Part shown: piece after piece, positions 1 through 12,484 of the stretch
Numbering within the stretch: the first letter of the stretch is position 1
Layout: each line of letters begins with the position of its first letter
Source of the DNA: Phycomyces blakesleeanus NRRL 1555(-)
Taxonomy: Eukaryota; Mucoromycota; Mucoromycetes; Mucorales; Phycomycetaceae
Length of the DNA stretch: 64,000 bases
Assembly (NCBI RefSeq): GCF_001638985.1
Contig: NW_017265156.1
Span: 892,672 to 956,671 of the forward strand
Direction: 5' to 3'
The notes under the pieces: generated by a model
What the model was told of the DNA's origin: nothing
Databases searched by the model: none
The model's input: the letters and a program-made list of their open reading frames with translations, nothing else
Made by a program: the position numbers and the translations under genes

Positions 1-1211
1 GTTCCCGGTAAATTCACACACAACGGTGCCAACATTCAGTTGCTCGATTTGCCCGGTATTATCGAAGGTGCTTCTCAGGGTAAAGGTCGTGGTAGACAAG
101 TTATTGCTGTTGCCAGAACTGCCGATGTGGTATTGATGATGCTTGATGCTACCAAATCTTCCCAACAAAGGCAAGTATACTTGACATTATATAAAAAGAG
201 AAATGATTTATCTACATAATAATAATAATAATAAAAAAAACGAACAATGCAGAGAACTATTGGAAGCCGAATTGGAAGCAGTCGGTATCCGTCTCAACCA
301 AAGATTCCCCAACGTATCATTCAAGATCAAAAAGGCGGGTGGTATTAGTTTCAACGCGACTCTCAAATTACATTATATCGATCAAAAGATGGTTCACAAC
401 ATTTTGCACGATTACAGTGAGTATAAATGAAGAAAATTTGGGCTATAGATGACGAATGAATATCTGTTTATTTAAAGAAAAAGGAATGTATCATGTGTAG
501 AGATCTTTAATGCCGATGTAGTAATCCGTGAAGATATTACTGTTGAGCAGTTTATTGACGTTGTATTGGGTAACAGACGTTATATTGACTGTATCTATGT
601 AAGTTATTATAGTTGTCATTGTTGTTTTTTTTTATTCTTTTGGGGGGGGGGGGGGGGGGGGGATAGTAGTAGCAGTAGTAATATATAAATATAAGTATAT
701 ATGGGTGTGCGTGAAGTAGTAATAGTAGTGAAAGCATTTTAACAGAGTAATATTGTGAATTAGTGTTACAACAAGATTGATCAAATCACAATGGAAGAAA
801 TTGACCGCCTGGCTCATGAGCCTGATACTGTGGTCGTGTCTTGCGAACAGGACCTGAATATGGATTACTTGGTTGAGCGTATCTGGAAGAAATTGAATTT
901 GATGCGTGTGTATACAAAAAAGAGAGGAGATCTTCCCGACTTTGAGGATGGCTTAATTGTCAGAAGTGGAGCCACCATTGAGCATGTATGCCACGCTGTC
1001 CACAGAAGTCTTGCAGAGAGTTTCAGATATGCCTTGGTTTGGGTAAGTTTTTCTGTGTGTTTATGTGGGAAAACACTGATGGATTTAAAACCTGATAAAA
1101 ATATCTATACATTATATTACACAGGGTACATCTACCAAGCACAACCCACAGCGTGTCGGTATCAGCCACCAAGTACACGATGAGGATGTTGTCCAGGTGG
1201 TGAAGAAATAG
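1..1211 (+). CDS. DRG2: DRG2/Rbg2 family GTPase (5' partial)
   Basis: Translation factor-type GTPase of the DRG (Obg/TRAFAC) family; with its Dfrp partner it associates with translating ribosomes. The window opens inside the G domain at the G3 motif (DLPG), so the N-terminus and P-loop lie upstream. Exons 1-170, 253-416, 501-598, 764-1042 and 1125-1211 give 265 residues with no stop. Seen: ESVGIRLN-like 'EAVGIRLN', G4 motif NKID followed by [11 protein letters not shown], a TGS domain beginning [11 protein letters not shown], and the C-terminal [16 protein letters not shown] block ending in VVKK. EEIDRLA and YTKKRG favour DRG2 (Rbg2) over DRG1. The first intron fits only as GC-AG (GCAAGT donor at 171). 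Very secure assignment. Confidence 0.93.
642..662. repeat. 21-base poly-G run inside a DRG2 intron
   Basis: An uninterrupted run of 21 G on the coding strand within the third DRG2 intron, in otherwise AT-rich DNA. It can form G-quadruplex or triplex structures and is a likely site of length polymorphism or sequencing error. Confidence 0.95.
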
Positions 1212-1452
1212 TTAAATAAATGTATGAATTAAGTATTAAAATTGAGGGACAAAGTTGTGGATAACATTATTTTTTTTTTCAATTTGTAAAATCGAGCAAA
1301 GCATATCAAAACATCTAATAAAGAAAGAAAGAAAAAATGAAGAGGAACAAGAAGAGTAAAGAGTAAAAAAGAAAAGCAGATTTTCCTGTCTTTGTGTTTG
1401 ATATGAAGGTTTTAGTTTGGAATGAAAGAAATGGGAGGGATTTGTGGATATC

Positions 1453-1487
<35 letters not shown>

Positions 1488-1581
1488 AGTATGTTTAGAT
1501 ATAAGCAAAAAGAAAGAAGTAAATGAATAATAGTAAGAGTAAGAGTAAGGATAAGGATAAAAATAATAGTAATAACGGATT
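1212..1581. other. Convergent intergenic region
   Basis: About 370 bases between the stop codons of two converging genes. It holds A-rich low-complexity sequence, a TA/TG microsatellite near 1450-1490, and AATAAA-like signals. No coding region is seen. Confidence 0.7.
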
Positions 1582-2672
1582 TTAAAGGCCATGGGTCGCA
1601 GGCTCGGTCTCAATAACTACTTCTTGATGCTGTTTGATTGCTAGTTTGACAGGCAAGTTTTCATCAAACTGACCAAGACCTTTGATAAGATTGTGTTCCT
1701 CATCAGGATGAGCAGAAACTAATGAATTTCAAAAGACAAAGTTAGATTAATAATAGTAATGGTAATGGTTATAAGTTTTTATTTTATACTTACTCCAGAA
1801 TATGATGCATGCAACAATTGAAAGGTCCTATAATACAAGTAAATATATGTATGTAAGCATTTAATAATGATCTTTCTTTTAAAAAATAATAATCTTACAG
1901 CAGTGGAAATGCTCATGGCTACCAATCCTCGTTCTCGCCCATCAAATCCAACCATTAAAGCGTAGTTGGCACACGATGCTACAAAAGAGGAGAGGACTCC
2001 GACAAAGTTTCGTTTGGATTCAATAGTGATGATATGGGACATAGGGGACGTGTGCTGTTTGTGGTTGGGGTGAATAATGAACTTTGCAAAGATGGAGAGA
2101 AAGTATAGGTTGATAAAGGCTTCGTAGGCAGTACAGGCAATTGATGCAGGCATTTCATATCCAATTGTACAAACAAATGGAAACTGTTCGCTGACATCGA
2201 CGACACGGTAAACGACCATAAGTATAACTATTGCTACATGTGGCAAAAGAAGTCCAAGACTGATGATATACAAGATAGATCTGAAACGAGGTTTTTTCGA
2301 CGCGGATAAAATATAGATCTGTTGTTTATTGATCAATAAATAAAAATAAGATTTTTGGATTTTGTTGAGAATCATTCTTACTTTCTCAATAAAATACAGG
2401 TAAACGGCTATTTTGGCAGCTGTGTAGATAAAAGTACAGTGGAGGACACTGAGGAGGCAGGCTACATAGTTTCTGTTGTTTGTGCTCGTCAGCATGCAGG
2501 CAATCAAATCAAATCCAATAGATATGCCGATTACTGTAAGGACAAGCTGCTGAGAATAAGAAATCCTGCTTTCGATTGATGCACATTTGAGACCAAAAAG
2601 AGTCGACAGGACAGTAATCGATACGACACTGAGAACTTCGGCTCCGATTTCAGAATTGTCAGGAAAATACAT
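1582..2672 (-). CDS. Seven-transmembrane (GPCR-like) membrane protein
   Basis: Predicted 293-residue integral membrane protein. Exons on the minus strand are 2382-2672, 1899-2318, 1794-1827 and 1582-1718; the 63-nt first intron has no in-frame stop, so a naive reading frame runs through it. Six to seven hydrophobic helices can be read: around residues 10-28, 43-62, 72-93, 108-130, 155-175, 205-225 and 232-246. A short acidic, hydrophilic C-terminal tail follows, ending ETEPATHGL. Layout (short N-terminus, seven helices, cytosolic tail) resembles a fungal GPCR-like receptor, but I recognise no diagnostic motif and cannot name a ligand. Splicing restores a seventh helix (DLSIVACIIFW), which supports the exon model. 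Confidence 0.7.
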
Positions 2673-2693
2673 TATTGCTTAAAATATATATAT

Positions 2694-2726
<33 letters not shown>

Positions 2727-2819
2727 ATGTGTGTATGTGTGAGTGATGACAATAATTAAAATTGGGTTTATAATGTCATATCGCTTCTATACGGCAATAG
2801 AATAAGAATAGTAGCAGAA

Positions 2820-2854
<35 letters not shown>

Positions 2855-5800
2855 GGGAAAGAGAGAAGAAGCGAAAGAGAGAGAAAAGAAGAGCAAAATA
2901 TATATATATAGAATTGTAGAATTTTAAAGAAAGGGAAATGGGGGAGGATCGTAAACTCGGTTCACCGATCACACACGACTTCAATCTACGCCATACAAAT
3001 TGTACCCCGAAATACCATACACCAGCACAACTTACAATTTGATATGTTCTTTTAGGTCTTCAAAATATAAAGCAGTTCAACTTGACCAGAATTCTCACAG
3101 AGAAATATTTCCTGCGAATGCATGTATGCATATATCATAGCCCTAATTTTTTCTGGGTCTTGTATAAAGTAATCTATATACTACAAAGCGATCAAACTCA
3201 ATAATGAAAAGGTAAAGAAGAGCAAGTAACAATAGTAGTAACAGCCCTAAGAGCAGAAAAGGCAGTTAAACTGGACATTACTGGATTCTTCAATAGCCTG
3301 CGCCACTTCAAAATATGGTTTTTTTTTGTTTTGCATTCAGTAAAGCATTTTTTGTATTGCACTAAGGATCAGGTCTGCACATGCTTGTAATTGAATAAAG
3401 TAACCAACTAAAAGGAAAGGGATGGAAAGGAAGAACATACCTCTTTAATTCGTTTTGGTGTCTTTAACTTGTGACCTTTTAAGGAAAAAAAGGTACTGCT
3501 GGTCTGTTCTTAACAGTTTTGAACAAAAGAAGTTAAGAATCGAAAGTTGCGATATTTCGTGTCTAAAAAGTTTTTTTCTTTCTTTTTTTTTTTTGCTTGT
3601 AATCAAGTAAACTTTAGTTTAAACACCGCAAGTCGCGATGAAAAAAAAAATACAACGTCGAGGCGTGTAGGATAACCAAAAATATATCGAGAAACAGAAT
3701 CCATGTGGAGAAACTCCATTCAATTTAACAAAGGAGTTATGGTAATTTGTTTCTTGTGTATTCAAGGCACTTTTCAAAATAACCAAGCGTAATATCATTA
3801 CATTTCTACTTAGTATACCAGAAAATGATAGATAATAATAAATCAACCAGAGTCGTACGATATACACCACCCTTTTTTGTGTTATTCTAACACCTCTTTC
3901 CTTTCTTCCATATATATTAGTGCGAGTGTGTAGCCTGTAAACTCGGCCTTTAAAAACAATCATTTATACCAGGGAAGTCAAAGAGAAAGAGAAATAACTG
4001 ATTGTAGTACGGGGTGCCTTGCTAATTTGTCCAGGAAAACAATGACTCAATATGTATTCCATAAAATAAAAAGTTATGGACAATACAACAATGATCCCAG
4101 GTTTGAGTGAGGTTGACAGTGTAGCACACGAATAGGGAGATAGCCAGAGAAAGACTACTCTAAGTAAATAATCGTGTAGACAGACTTGACTAATTCTGTC
4201 CCACATTTTAATACTACAAGAACAATAGAGTGAGGTCAAGGTAAAGGGAAAAAATAAAGAGGAAGATGTTCAAAAGTTATAAAGCTTTGTAAATCAGAGT
4301 AGGCAGAATATGCTTTCTTTTAAAGGAAAAAGAAAAAAGAAAAGAAAAACAAAGTTCGGCTGAAGCCGAGCTCAATTGTAAAAACTCTCGACTAAGAAAT
4401 CTCTCACAACATGGTACGTAATTTGATGAGCCATTGACAGGCACCAAAATGCTTTCCAGCTGGTATTCGTAATTTTCAATATCTAAGTAATGGTACTGAG
4501 TTGAGCCAAAACCACGACATAATACTTTTCATCACTAAAAGTTATAATTAAGGAATGCTTGTGTTTCGTTGGAGATGTGTCCAAATCAATATATTTTAAT
4601 GATTATGCCAAGCCAATAAAAATTATTCCAAAAGGAAAAAAAAAGTTTGGCAGGGGTTAGTGAGCTCAACTTATTGGTAAATAATTTTTATTGATATACT
4701 TTGTCTATACGTTATGATAAGTAGGATAGGATCAATTGCATTTCTCGAATGTAGAATAAAAAGTCGAAACAACCTACTCCCATCCTGATACCGGAATCAA
4801 GGTTAATTATTTTATTCTGTTAGAGTTGTAAATCCTACCATTATAATTAAGCGTGAGAATGTTTATATCTTTAGCTGCAGTATAGAATATGTAGATTTTT
4901 TTAATGATAGGAAGAAGTAAAGGGGGATGAAAATTATTGTCTGGTTACCAATAAAAGTGTTTCCATGGTAAACGGGACCTACCTAAACAAGATTTGTATT
5001 TCTTTGAGTGAGAATGGTACACCACAGCAGATTTTTTTGTGTAATCTTGTTCCTTAAAAGGATTCTTGTATACGGGGCGAATTTTGCCCATAACAGGAAA
5101 TTCATTTTTTTGGGGGACTGAAAAGTGGGGGGATGGGGGGACTACTCTCGGCCAATAGATTTCGATTAAAAAATGTACTGCACAATTTCAAAAATGGTTC
5201 AAATTTTTAATTTGTTTCAAATAATTTTGGGTTGTAAAAAACTTATTTTTTATTTTCGAAAAAAATTAGGCTAAAAAAAAGCTAGACTGGACCATAAAAT
5301 CCACAGGCAGTAGCACACCAGTATATCCATACCACTAGAAACACTAGTAGTATAACTGTTTGTACTTATGCCTGTAAATTACGCGATCGGTTTGCTGCAA
5401 ACTACTATGTCTAGCTAATCCAAGAGACCCGGTGCCAGAAATTCCAATAAACCCAAAGAGCATAAAGATTTGAATTTCGAGAAAAGCTAAAGCAGAAGAA
5501 CTAATAATTAGTAATTAAACTTAGTTATATATATTTAACAGAATTTTACCTTTGACTCTATTAAGGCATTTGCAATAAAAGGCAGCCAAATCTCTGCAAG
5601 TGAGGAGTAAATAGTTAGTCTTCTGTTGCTTTGTAAGAGGAACATGTAGTTATTACCTCTTTATTGATTTACCGAGATGATGAAAAACTAATTTATAAAC
5701 TAGAATTGTATGATTAATAAACACAATGACATAAAAAACTTTGATAGCATAAATACCTTTGAGCTTACGGTCTTTAAGCAAAATTCTGCTTCTATAAATA

Positions 5801-6033
5801 CTATAAGCATACTGGAATATCTTACAAATGGAAGCTCATGCAAATAATAAATATTTTGTGGAAAAGTAAAATGAAAAAGACAAAAACACGTGATATTTTC
5901 TTAAAAGAAAAGAAGTAAAAAAAAAGTCTAATTGGTCCGCTGACATTAAATATCGATCTTTCCACATTTTATAAATTCAATTATTTTCGCAAAGTCATTT
6001 TCCCCCCTTTGTTTTTACAATCAATTTACTATT
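2673..6033. other. Gene-poor intergenic DNA
   Basis: About 3.3 kb without a convincing gene. It contains a TA/TG microsatellite at about 2690-2742, a GAA-rich run at about 2820-2890, G-runs near 5110-5145 and scattered A-tracts. Short open frames at 3619-3963 and 3964-4239 (minus) have no recognisable domain and look random. Part of this stretch may be the decayed 5' flank of the transposase at 6034, but I could not find its terminal repeat. Confidence 0.6.
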
Positions 6034-9000
6034 ATGCAAAAGAATACAAGACAAGAAACATATAAAATCGTTAAGACTCGCCCCCCTAAAAGGCAAGGCG
6101 AACTTAACTTTAGCATCAATTCAGGTGTTTTTACCTGCTCTGAATGCGAAAAAGAGTTCGAAAAGCCTTGGTTACTGAAAAGGCATTCGAAGGTTCACCA
6201 TATAAGTAATCAAATGGCAACCAATACTGTACTCGACGAACCCGAGCAGGCCGAATTGATAGTCGAGAACACTATTCCGGATGCTAATGCATTTGATTAC
6301 TCGAGTGACGAAGATGACTCCTCCAGTATCGGGGATGAAGAAGACAACATTGTAGACGAGGAAAACGATATTGTCGATAATTTCTTTGATATTGAAATGA
6401 ACAGTAATCCAGTTTTCAACGCGTTCTCTGACATGTTTTCTTCTGCTGCTGCTGCTGATGAGGTATCAATGACCGATGATGACTCTGAGATCCCGGAAGA
6501 AGTCTTTGAGACAATTGGCGCTGTAAATGACCCTACAAGCTGTTATCCTTTTCGCGATCTTCAAACCATGATCCTTTTCGCTTTTATCGATGGGGATAAT
6601 GACATGATCTCCCAGCGAATGTTGAAGAAGATACTGCTTGCGATGAACTTGATCATTAAGATCCAGCAAGAAACTCCCATAGGATGAACATTTAAGTTAC
6701 CTCGTTTGGATGCTCTTTTAAATTACCAGGCAAGAAAGAAGTCCAAGATGCCTGTCTTTCCTTCACAAAGAATATCAGTACCTGGATCAAACGGGAACGC
6801 ATTCGCCCACATTAACCTTCCGTCCGACCACTTGAGATTTCTTATGGCAAACCCAAAGAAATCCAAGTTGATCTCGTCCATGCCCGATCGTACCCCAAAC
6901 CAATCGATCTGTTTGGAACAAGGTGAAAAGTGGAGAACCCACCATCTCTTTCAGCAGCCTATGCACACTGTAAATGGTATAGATGTCTGGTTTGGAAACA
7001 TCGTTTACTTGAAGACAAACGATTGCAGCATCCGCTTTTTGGTTGAATCGTTCCACACGGCAAATAAAAACATTTTTGCGAGAGGGTATCTGGTCAGAGC
7101 AATTTCGATTGTATGCTATGGCGTTGAGGTTGCTGTTACCGATTTTAGAGTAGAGCAGATCTCTCACGTTGACACCACTCCTGTTGAAAGAGATCACTAC
7201 TACAGTATCTCAAGTAGCCTTACCAGATTGAGTCCTGCTCATGACTTTCTTCTTTTTGGAGTTCATCCAATGAAGAAGCCTATGCCTCTTTCTGTTTTGC
7301 CCGGTAATGTAGATCGCGATGCAGTGTTTTACAAAGTTAGGATTGTTTCAATCATCCTTTTTACAAACGACACTTCCGGCAATCGTTCAAAGCAGTACAA
7401 TCCGTTTGAAAGCTGGTTAATGAGATGCGCTGCCTTGCCTTTTAAGGATCGAAATTCGATAGCAAACATCCAGTTTCTTTCTACAATCCCTAAGAAAGAT
7501 GGTGCAAATGGTATGTCTCTTCTGCCAGCAATCGTTGATGACTTTAAGAAACTCGAGAAAGGTGTAAAAATGTTCTCCGCTGAAGACAATGAGTATGTTC
7601 TGGTTGTTGCTCCCATCCTTTGGATTGAGGCTGACACGCCATGTCATTCGGAACTTTGCGGATTGCTTGGGCCGGCCACCACATTTCCTTGCAGAAGATG
7701 CTACATCGAACTTAGACGTGCAAAAGTCTTTGTGAAGGACTTGTTCTACTTCTGTGAGTGCCATGAGAGACGAACTCGAGAGCACTATGTTCTTGCAAAC
7801 TCGTCACCTGGCAGAGACACTGAGATCCCAAATGCTCCGAAAATTGGAATGAACACGCCTGCAAACAAGATAAGCTTTAGAGATCGTTCGACTGGCCGCT
7901 TATTAGAATTGCAGTCGTTTGATCCAGAAAAGGATACACCAGTGGAAATCCTCCACACGATACTTCTTGGTGTTGCAAAGTATATGGTGATTGACTTGGT
8001 TAAGGTCGTGCTTAAGAATGACACAGCCACAATAGCAAGACTTTCAGAATTCTTGACAGATTACACGCGATCAACTGGTCTATCAAGAAAGTTCACCCGA
8101 AACTTGAGACATAGTGGTTCATTCCTCGGTAGAGATTTCAAGGTTCTGCTTCAAATACTTCCTGTAATTCTGATTACAGAATTCTCTGGAAATCATGAGC
8201 TAGACCTTATAATACCATGCTTTGTTGAACTTGGCCGATTGTGTTCTCTGGTATTCGTTCGTCAGGTGACATCAGACTTTGATAACTATATTATCAGAGT
8301 AGATAATGCAGTGAAGTGCTTGATCAGAGCATTATTTGACTACGATAAAGGAACCAAGAACGAGCTCCACAAGGCATATTGCACCAAGCCGAAAGTTTAT
8401 TACTTGACACATCTCAAGGAAGATATAATTCGTTTTGGCCCAGCCCTCAATTATGAAACAGAAAAGGGCGAACAGTTCAATAAGCACATTCGCGAACATC
8501 TGTTTCATACGAATCGCCAAAACACTTCCAGGGATGTTTGCCTAAAGTTTGCAAAGCAGGTAGCATTGCAACATGTAATTGACGGCGGGTCGTGGATTAA
8601 TAGCTCTGGCAACCGAGAGAAGTCTGGAACTGGAATAGAGAGGTTCATTAAGGACAACAATGAATCTTTGTTCTATTACACCTTCTTTGGCGGCTCGAGA
8701 GAGCTAAAGGACAACAACGACACTGGAGATATTGAAGATGACGCCGTCCAAAACAACAGTTTTGGCGCGTTTGTTTTTAAAAATGATCCAATCTCTCGCC
8801 CTCGTATAGGACTTGTCTCAGGCTCTGTTGTTAAGTTTCTTAGCATTGTTCCTCGTACGGATAATGACAGAAACAATAACTATGCCAAGGCTGTAATGAC
8901 AGGTGAGCATTCTGATGTTGCTAACATGAATCTCGTTTGTAAGTTAGATTTGCACATTTTCCGCAACCCATTTTACATTGTAAATTTGAGCAAGTTCGGT

Positions 9001-9042
9001 TCCTACTGGTTCATTTTCAATAATATTCTTTTTGATGAATAA
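6034..9042 (+). pseudogene. C2H2 zinc-finger/tnp2-like transposase with one in-frame TGA
   Basis: Single-exon transposase of the CACTA-related (tnp2/Plavaka-like) type, about 1,002 codons, interrupted by one TGA at 6685-6687; the frame is the same on both sides (6034-6684 and 6688-9042). N-terminal C2H2 finger: FTCSECEKEF...LKRHSKVHH at residues 30-52, then a very acidic linker (residues 70-165). After the stop come conserved blocks INLPSDHLRFLM, a Cys-rich knuckle (CRRCYIEL), DTPVEILHTILLGVAKYM, and YYLTHLKEDIIRFGPALNYE. The DTPVEILHTILLG block is typical of transposases common in Mucoromycota. The stop reads as GGA TGA ACA, best explained as CGA to TGA. No accessory gene or clear terminal inverted repeats were found around it. 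Alternatively the TGA is a sequencing error or is read through. Confidence 0.8.
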
Positions 9043-10100
9043 AATGATGCTACTTCTTTATTATTATTATAATTATTATTTGAACCTTCTGTTTTCTTCT
9101 TCTCAACATCAATTTTTTTGCGTAATTTCTGTGAAGTCATTTTTTGGTTACTCAAACCAACCCCCAACTTTCCTTAATAAATCCTTTGTCTCGAACACTT
9201 TCTGACTTCCCTAGCAGTTTTTTTTCTTACTTTAAAAGCCCACAAGTAGTACTGAACTTAATTTTATCCTTTATTCGGATGAAAAAAATTGAGTACGAAA
9301 ACAAATTACAATATTTTGGCCTCTAAGCCAATCATATTGCTTAGGTGCCAATTTTCACCCAAAATGATAACAAAAATCTCTGGTAGTGTAGAACGTTTGT
9401 GCGTGTGTGTGTATCTGAAATGTGGTTCTCTATTTTATAAAAAAAAAAAGGGAAAAATACCAAATTTTGAGAAAAACTTTGTTTGTGAACTTGAATCGAT
9501 TTTTACTGTCATGCTTGTTTTGTTATTGAAATTAACCAAAGCTTCTGCTGGCAATATATAAAAGGTCTTAAACTCTGGGAATTTGGTTGTTGTATTTGCT
9601 GATTTAGGAACCAATATCTATATGCTGACTATCGAGAGTACCTTTGAAAGCCAAATTATATGACTTGGTCTTCTTTTCTTCTTCTTTTAATAAATCTAGT
9701 AGGTAAATAAGATTAGGTTAATATCACATTTAGGCCTGTTTCTGAGAACCCAAGCCAACAGTTGATAAGCATTTTTTTTTAGTTATTGAGCAATAAGCAT
9801 ATATAAGCAGCTCATGTTTGTATTGACCACCAACACTTGCCCTTAAAAATAATTAAATAAGAATAATAAGAGAAGAATTTTCACAAATTTTGCTTCCGTA
9901 AAACCGGGATACGGAGGTAGTCTAACCAACAATTTGTTTTGTAAAACCATAAATTGACTTTGAAGGCACTTTAATCTCAAAAGCCATCAAGATAGGAAAT
10001 AATCGTGACTGGCAACTGGGCTTTCTACAGAGTAAAGCACTCAGTACGCTTGAAAAAATAATAATTGTAGCAAAGCAATCGCAGCCTTCATTTAATCCTA
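9043..10100. other. Intergenic DNA downstream of the transposase
   Basis: AT-rich, with short random open frames only. I looked for an inverted copy of the 5' flank of the 6-kb transposase and saw none. No gene seen. Confidence 0.6.
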
Positions 10101-10963
10101 ATGTCTAATCAGATAAACGTATTGTTTGTATGCCTTGGTAATATACTTGACATAAAACAGAAAACCAAAACGAATTAGTCGCCAGCCGAGAAAGAAAGAA
10201 AGAAAGAAAGAAAAAGAAAAAAAAAGAAAGAGAAAGAAGATATTATCAGTAGTAAGAGCTACCGACTTTGCGACTAACCTTGGAATATTTTCTATTTTAA
10301 ACCTACCAACATAGGTAATATTTGCCGTTCTCCAATGGCAGAAGCCGTTTTTGCAGAGACAGTCAAGCAAAAACAACTGAGCGACCACTTTGGAAAGATT
10401 GACTCTGCTGGCACTGCAGGCTATCATGTGCGTACTTTGAAACGATATATCGCATTGTTTCAATTGTTGATTTTGGTTTTGGTTTTGATTTTTAGGTAGG
10501 AAGTTCACCAGATAAGCGCAGTGCGGCTACTTGCAGAAAGCACGGTGTTCCTATCAACAGTGAAGCCAGAAAGGTAGCTTCCTTTTTGCTTTTTCTTAGT
10601 TTGGACATAGGTGATTTATAACTTGTAACACAACACAGGTCAATAAGGGAGACTTTGCTCAATTCGATTACATCCTTTGCATGGACGAATCTAACCTAGA
10701 AGATCTTCAGGTAAACCACATTACAAATATGCAAACCACAAAAGAAAAAGAAAGGATGTTCTCAAAATCTAATAAATTATCTATTTAAGCATGCTGCTCC
10801 TAATGGATCTAAAGCTGTACTTAAGCTTTTTGGCGAATTCGATCCCAAAGGAGAACGCATTATTCAGGACCCTTATTATGGAGGATCAGAAGGATTTGAA
10901 CATAACTTCAAGCAGGTTGTCAGAGCAAGCGAAGGTTTCCTCAAGTCACTCAAATTAATCTAA
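10101..10963 (+). CDS. LTP1: Low-molecular-weight protein tyrosine phosphatase
   Basis: Cytosolic cysteine phosphatase acting on phosphotyrosine (and small aryl phosphates). Exons 10101-10137, 10315-10437, 10496-10573, 10639-10710 and 10800-10963 encode 157 residues, the usual family length. The P-loop CLGNICRS (C11...R17, the CX5R signature) is split by intron 1, and the general-acid loop DPYYGG lies near residue 127, with the paired tyrosines of the family. SAGTAGYHVG and DKRS blocks are also present. The start ATG lies seven residues before the LFVCLG strand, as in the family. The next gene (uS9m) is convergent, with only about 120 bases between the stops. Confidence 0.95.
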
Positions 10964-11087
10964 AAACACAATACCCTATTTAAACCACATTGCTCTCTTT
11001 TGTTCTTTCGTTCTTTTTTGTTTTTGGATAGAGGAAATAATAATAATGGTGCGAATTTTTTTAGTAGTGAGGATGATGTATAGATTT

Positions 11088-12252
11088 TTAACGCTTGACC
11101 CTAAAGTAGTTTTTTTTAAAGAAAAAAAAAATACACACACATAATAAAATAAGTATTCTCTCGCTTCATAAATACGCAATGGCAATATAACGTACCAGGT
11201 ATATCTTGCACGAGCCTTTCTCTGACCTTCCTTCTTACGTTCGACAACTCTTGGATCACGGGTAATGCAGCCGGCTAATTTATAGAAACATACAAGCATA
11301 TATACGTTAGATATCCACAAAATCCAGATTAAATCTCCATCACCATTTTTTTATCTCTTTATCTTTTTATCTCTTTCTTTTTCGTACCTTCACGCAACAA
11401 AGGCTTCCACTCCATGTTGTGAGTTAAGAGTGCCTTTCCGACACCAAGCTTAATAGCTTGTGCCTGACCGGTAGTTCCACCGCCATTGACAGACACCCAG
11501 ATATTGAATTTATCGGAGTTTTCGGTAACCTTCAAAGGAAGAGTAACTTCATCACGATCGACAGGGCGCTTAAAGTATGTCTCCAGAGATTCGCCGTTAA
11601 CCAACACCTTGCCTTCACCCTCTACAACCCAGCATCGTGCGCTGGATTCCTTTCTTCTACCAGCAGCATAGGCACGACCAAGATCATCAAGAGTCTTGGG
11701 CTTGGCAGTTTGCTGCTGTGCGGCATCGAAACGAGAGTATTGCTGCAAGACAAGCTCAACAGCTGGAGGATGAGGAGCAGGCAAGGATGCAAGTTGGTTC
11801 AATTGACCAACGATCTTACGCCATTGTGATGTCTTCAACGGAATGCCAAGCATTTCTGACATCTTTTCACGAAGCTTCCATGCATGCGAAGCTGGTTCTA
11901 CTTCCAATTCAACAATTTCGACAGTATTCACGCCGTTCTTGGGTGTGGCAAGTTCTGAAGGAAGGCTAGCCTCTGGGATAACAACTTCTATCTTGGGAGA
12001 ATCACCCTTCCAGTCGGCATACTTTTTGTGGAGAATGTCGAGTTCGATAAGAAGGTCGTTGTACTTGAAGTTGCCGGTGAAGTATGAAAGCGAAGAAGGC
12101 TTTTCGCGGTAAGCAAAAACGTCATCGGTGGTGGCAGTGTTTGCCTGGAGAGTGCTAGCACGCATTTGGCTCTGAACAGCCCATCGAGTTACAGTCGAAC
12201 GAGCAGGGTTGAGGGCCATGAGGCCTCTACGCACCAAAACTGAGGTTGCCAT
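11088..12252 (-). CDS. MRPS9: Mitochondrial small-subunit ribosomal protein uS9m
   Basis: Component of the mitochondrial ribosome head; its C-terminal tail approaches P-site tRNA. Exons 11388-12252, 11196-11274 and a 13-nt last exon 11088-11100 give 318 residues. The N-terminus (about 30 residues, Arg/Ser/Ala-rich, no acids) is a mitochondrial targeting sequence. The uS9 domain occupies the C-terminal third: GRRKESSARCWV, VNGESLETYF, NGGGTTGQAQAIKLGVGKAL, then TRDPRVVERKKEGQRKAR and the terminal WVKR. The last exon is tiny but needed: it supplies the universally conserved basic end (VKR). The upstream 250-residue extension is typical of fungal MRPS9. Confidence 0.95.
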
Positions 12253-12484
12253 GATGCCAATGTCAAGTTGATTTCGTTATTGTTTTGAGAACCTAAAACC
12301 CCCTCTCCGGGCGAGTGACAAGCCCTGCCGTAAAAAAGTAGCTTTCCGTCTTCAAAGCGAGTCACACGGAAAATTTCGGTGGCTGTGTCTTTCTTGAGCT
12401 TTCCCTATATCCGACATCTATGCAAAGCACACAAAGAAGTTGTCGTTTTTATTTATTTTATTTTATTTTTATTTTATTGTTTTT

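Noticed and set aside
3619..4239. Two adjacent minus-strand frames of 114 and 91 codons
   Set aside because: No domain, biased composition and no splice or promoter support; treated as random open frames.
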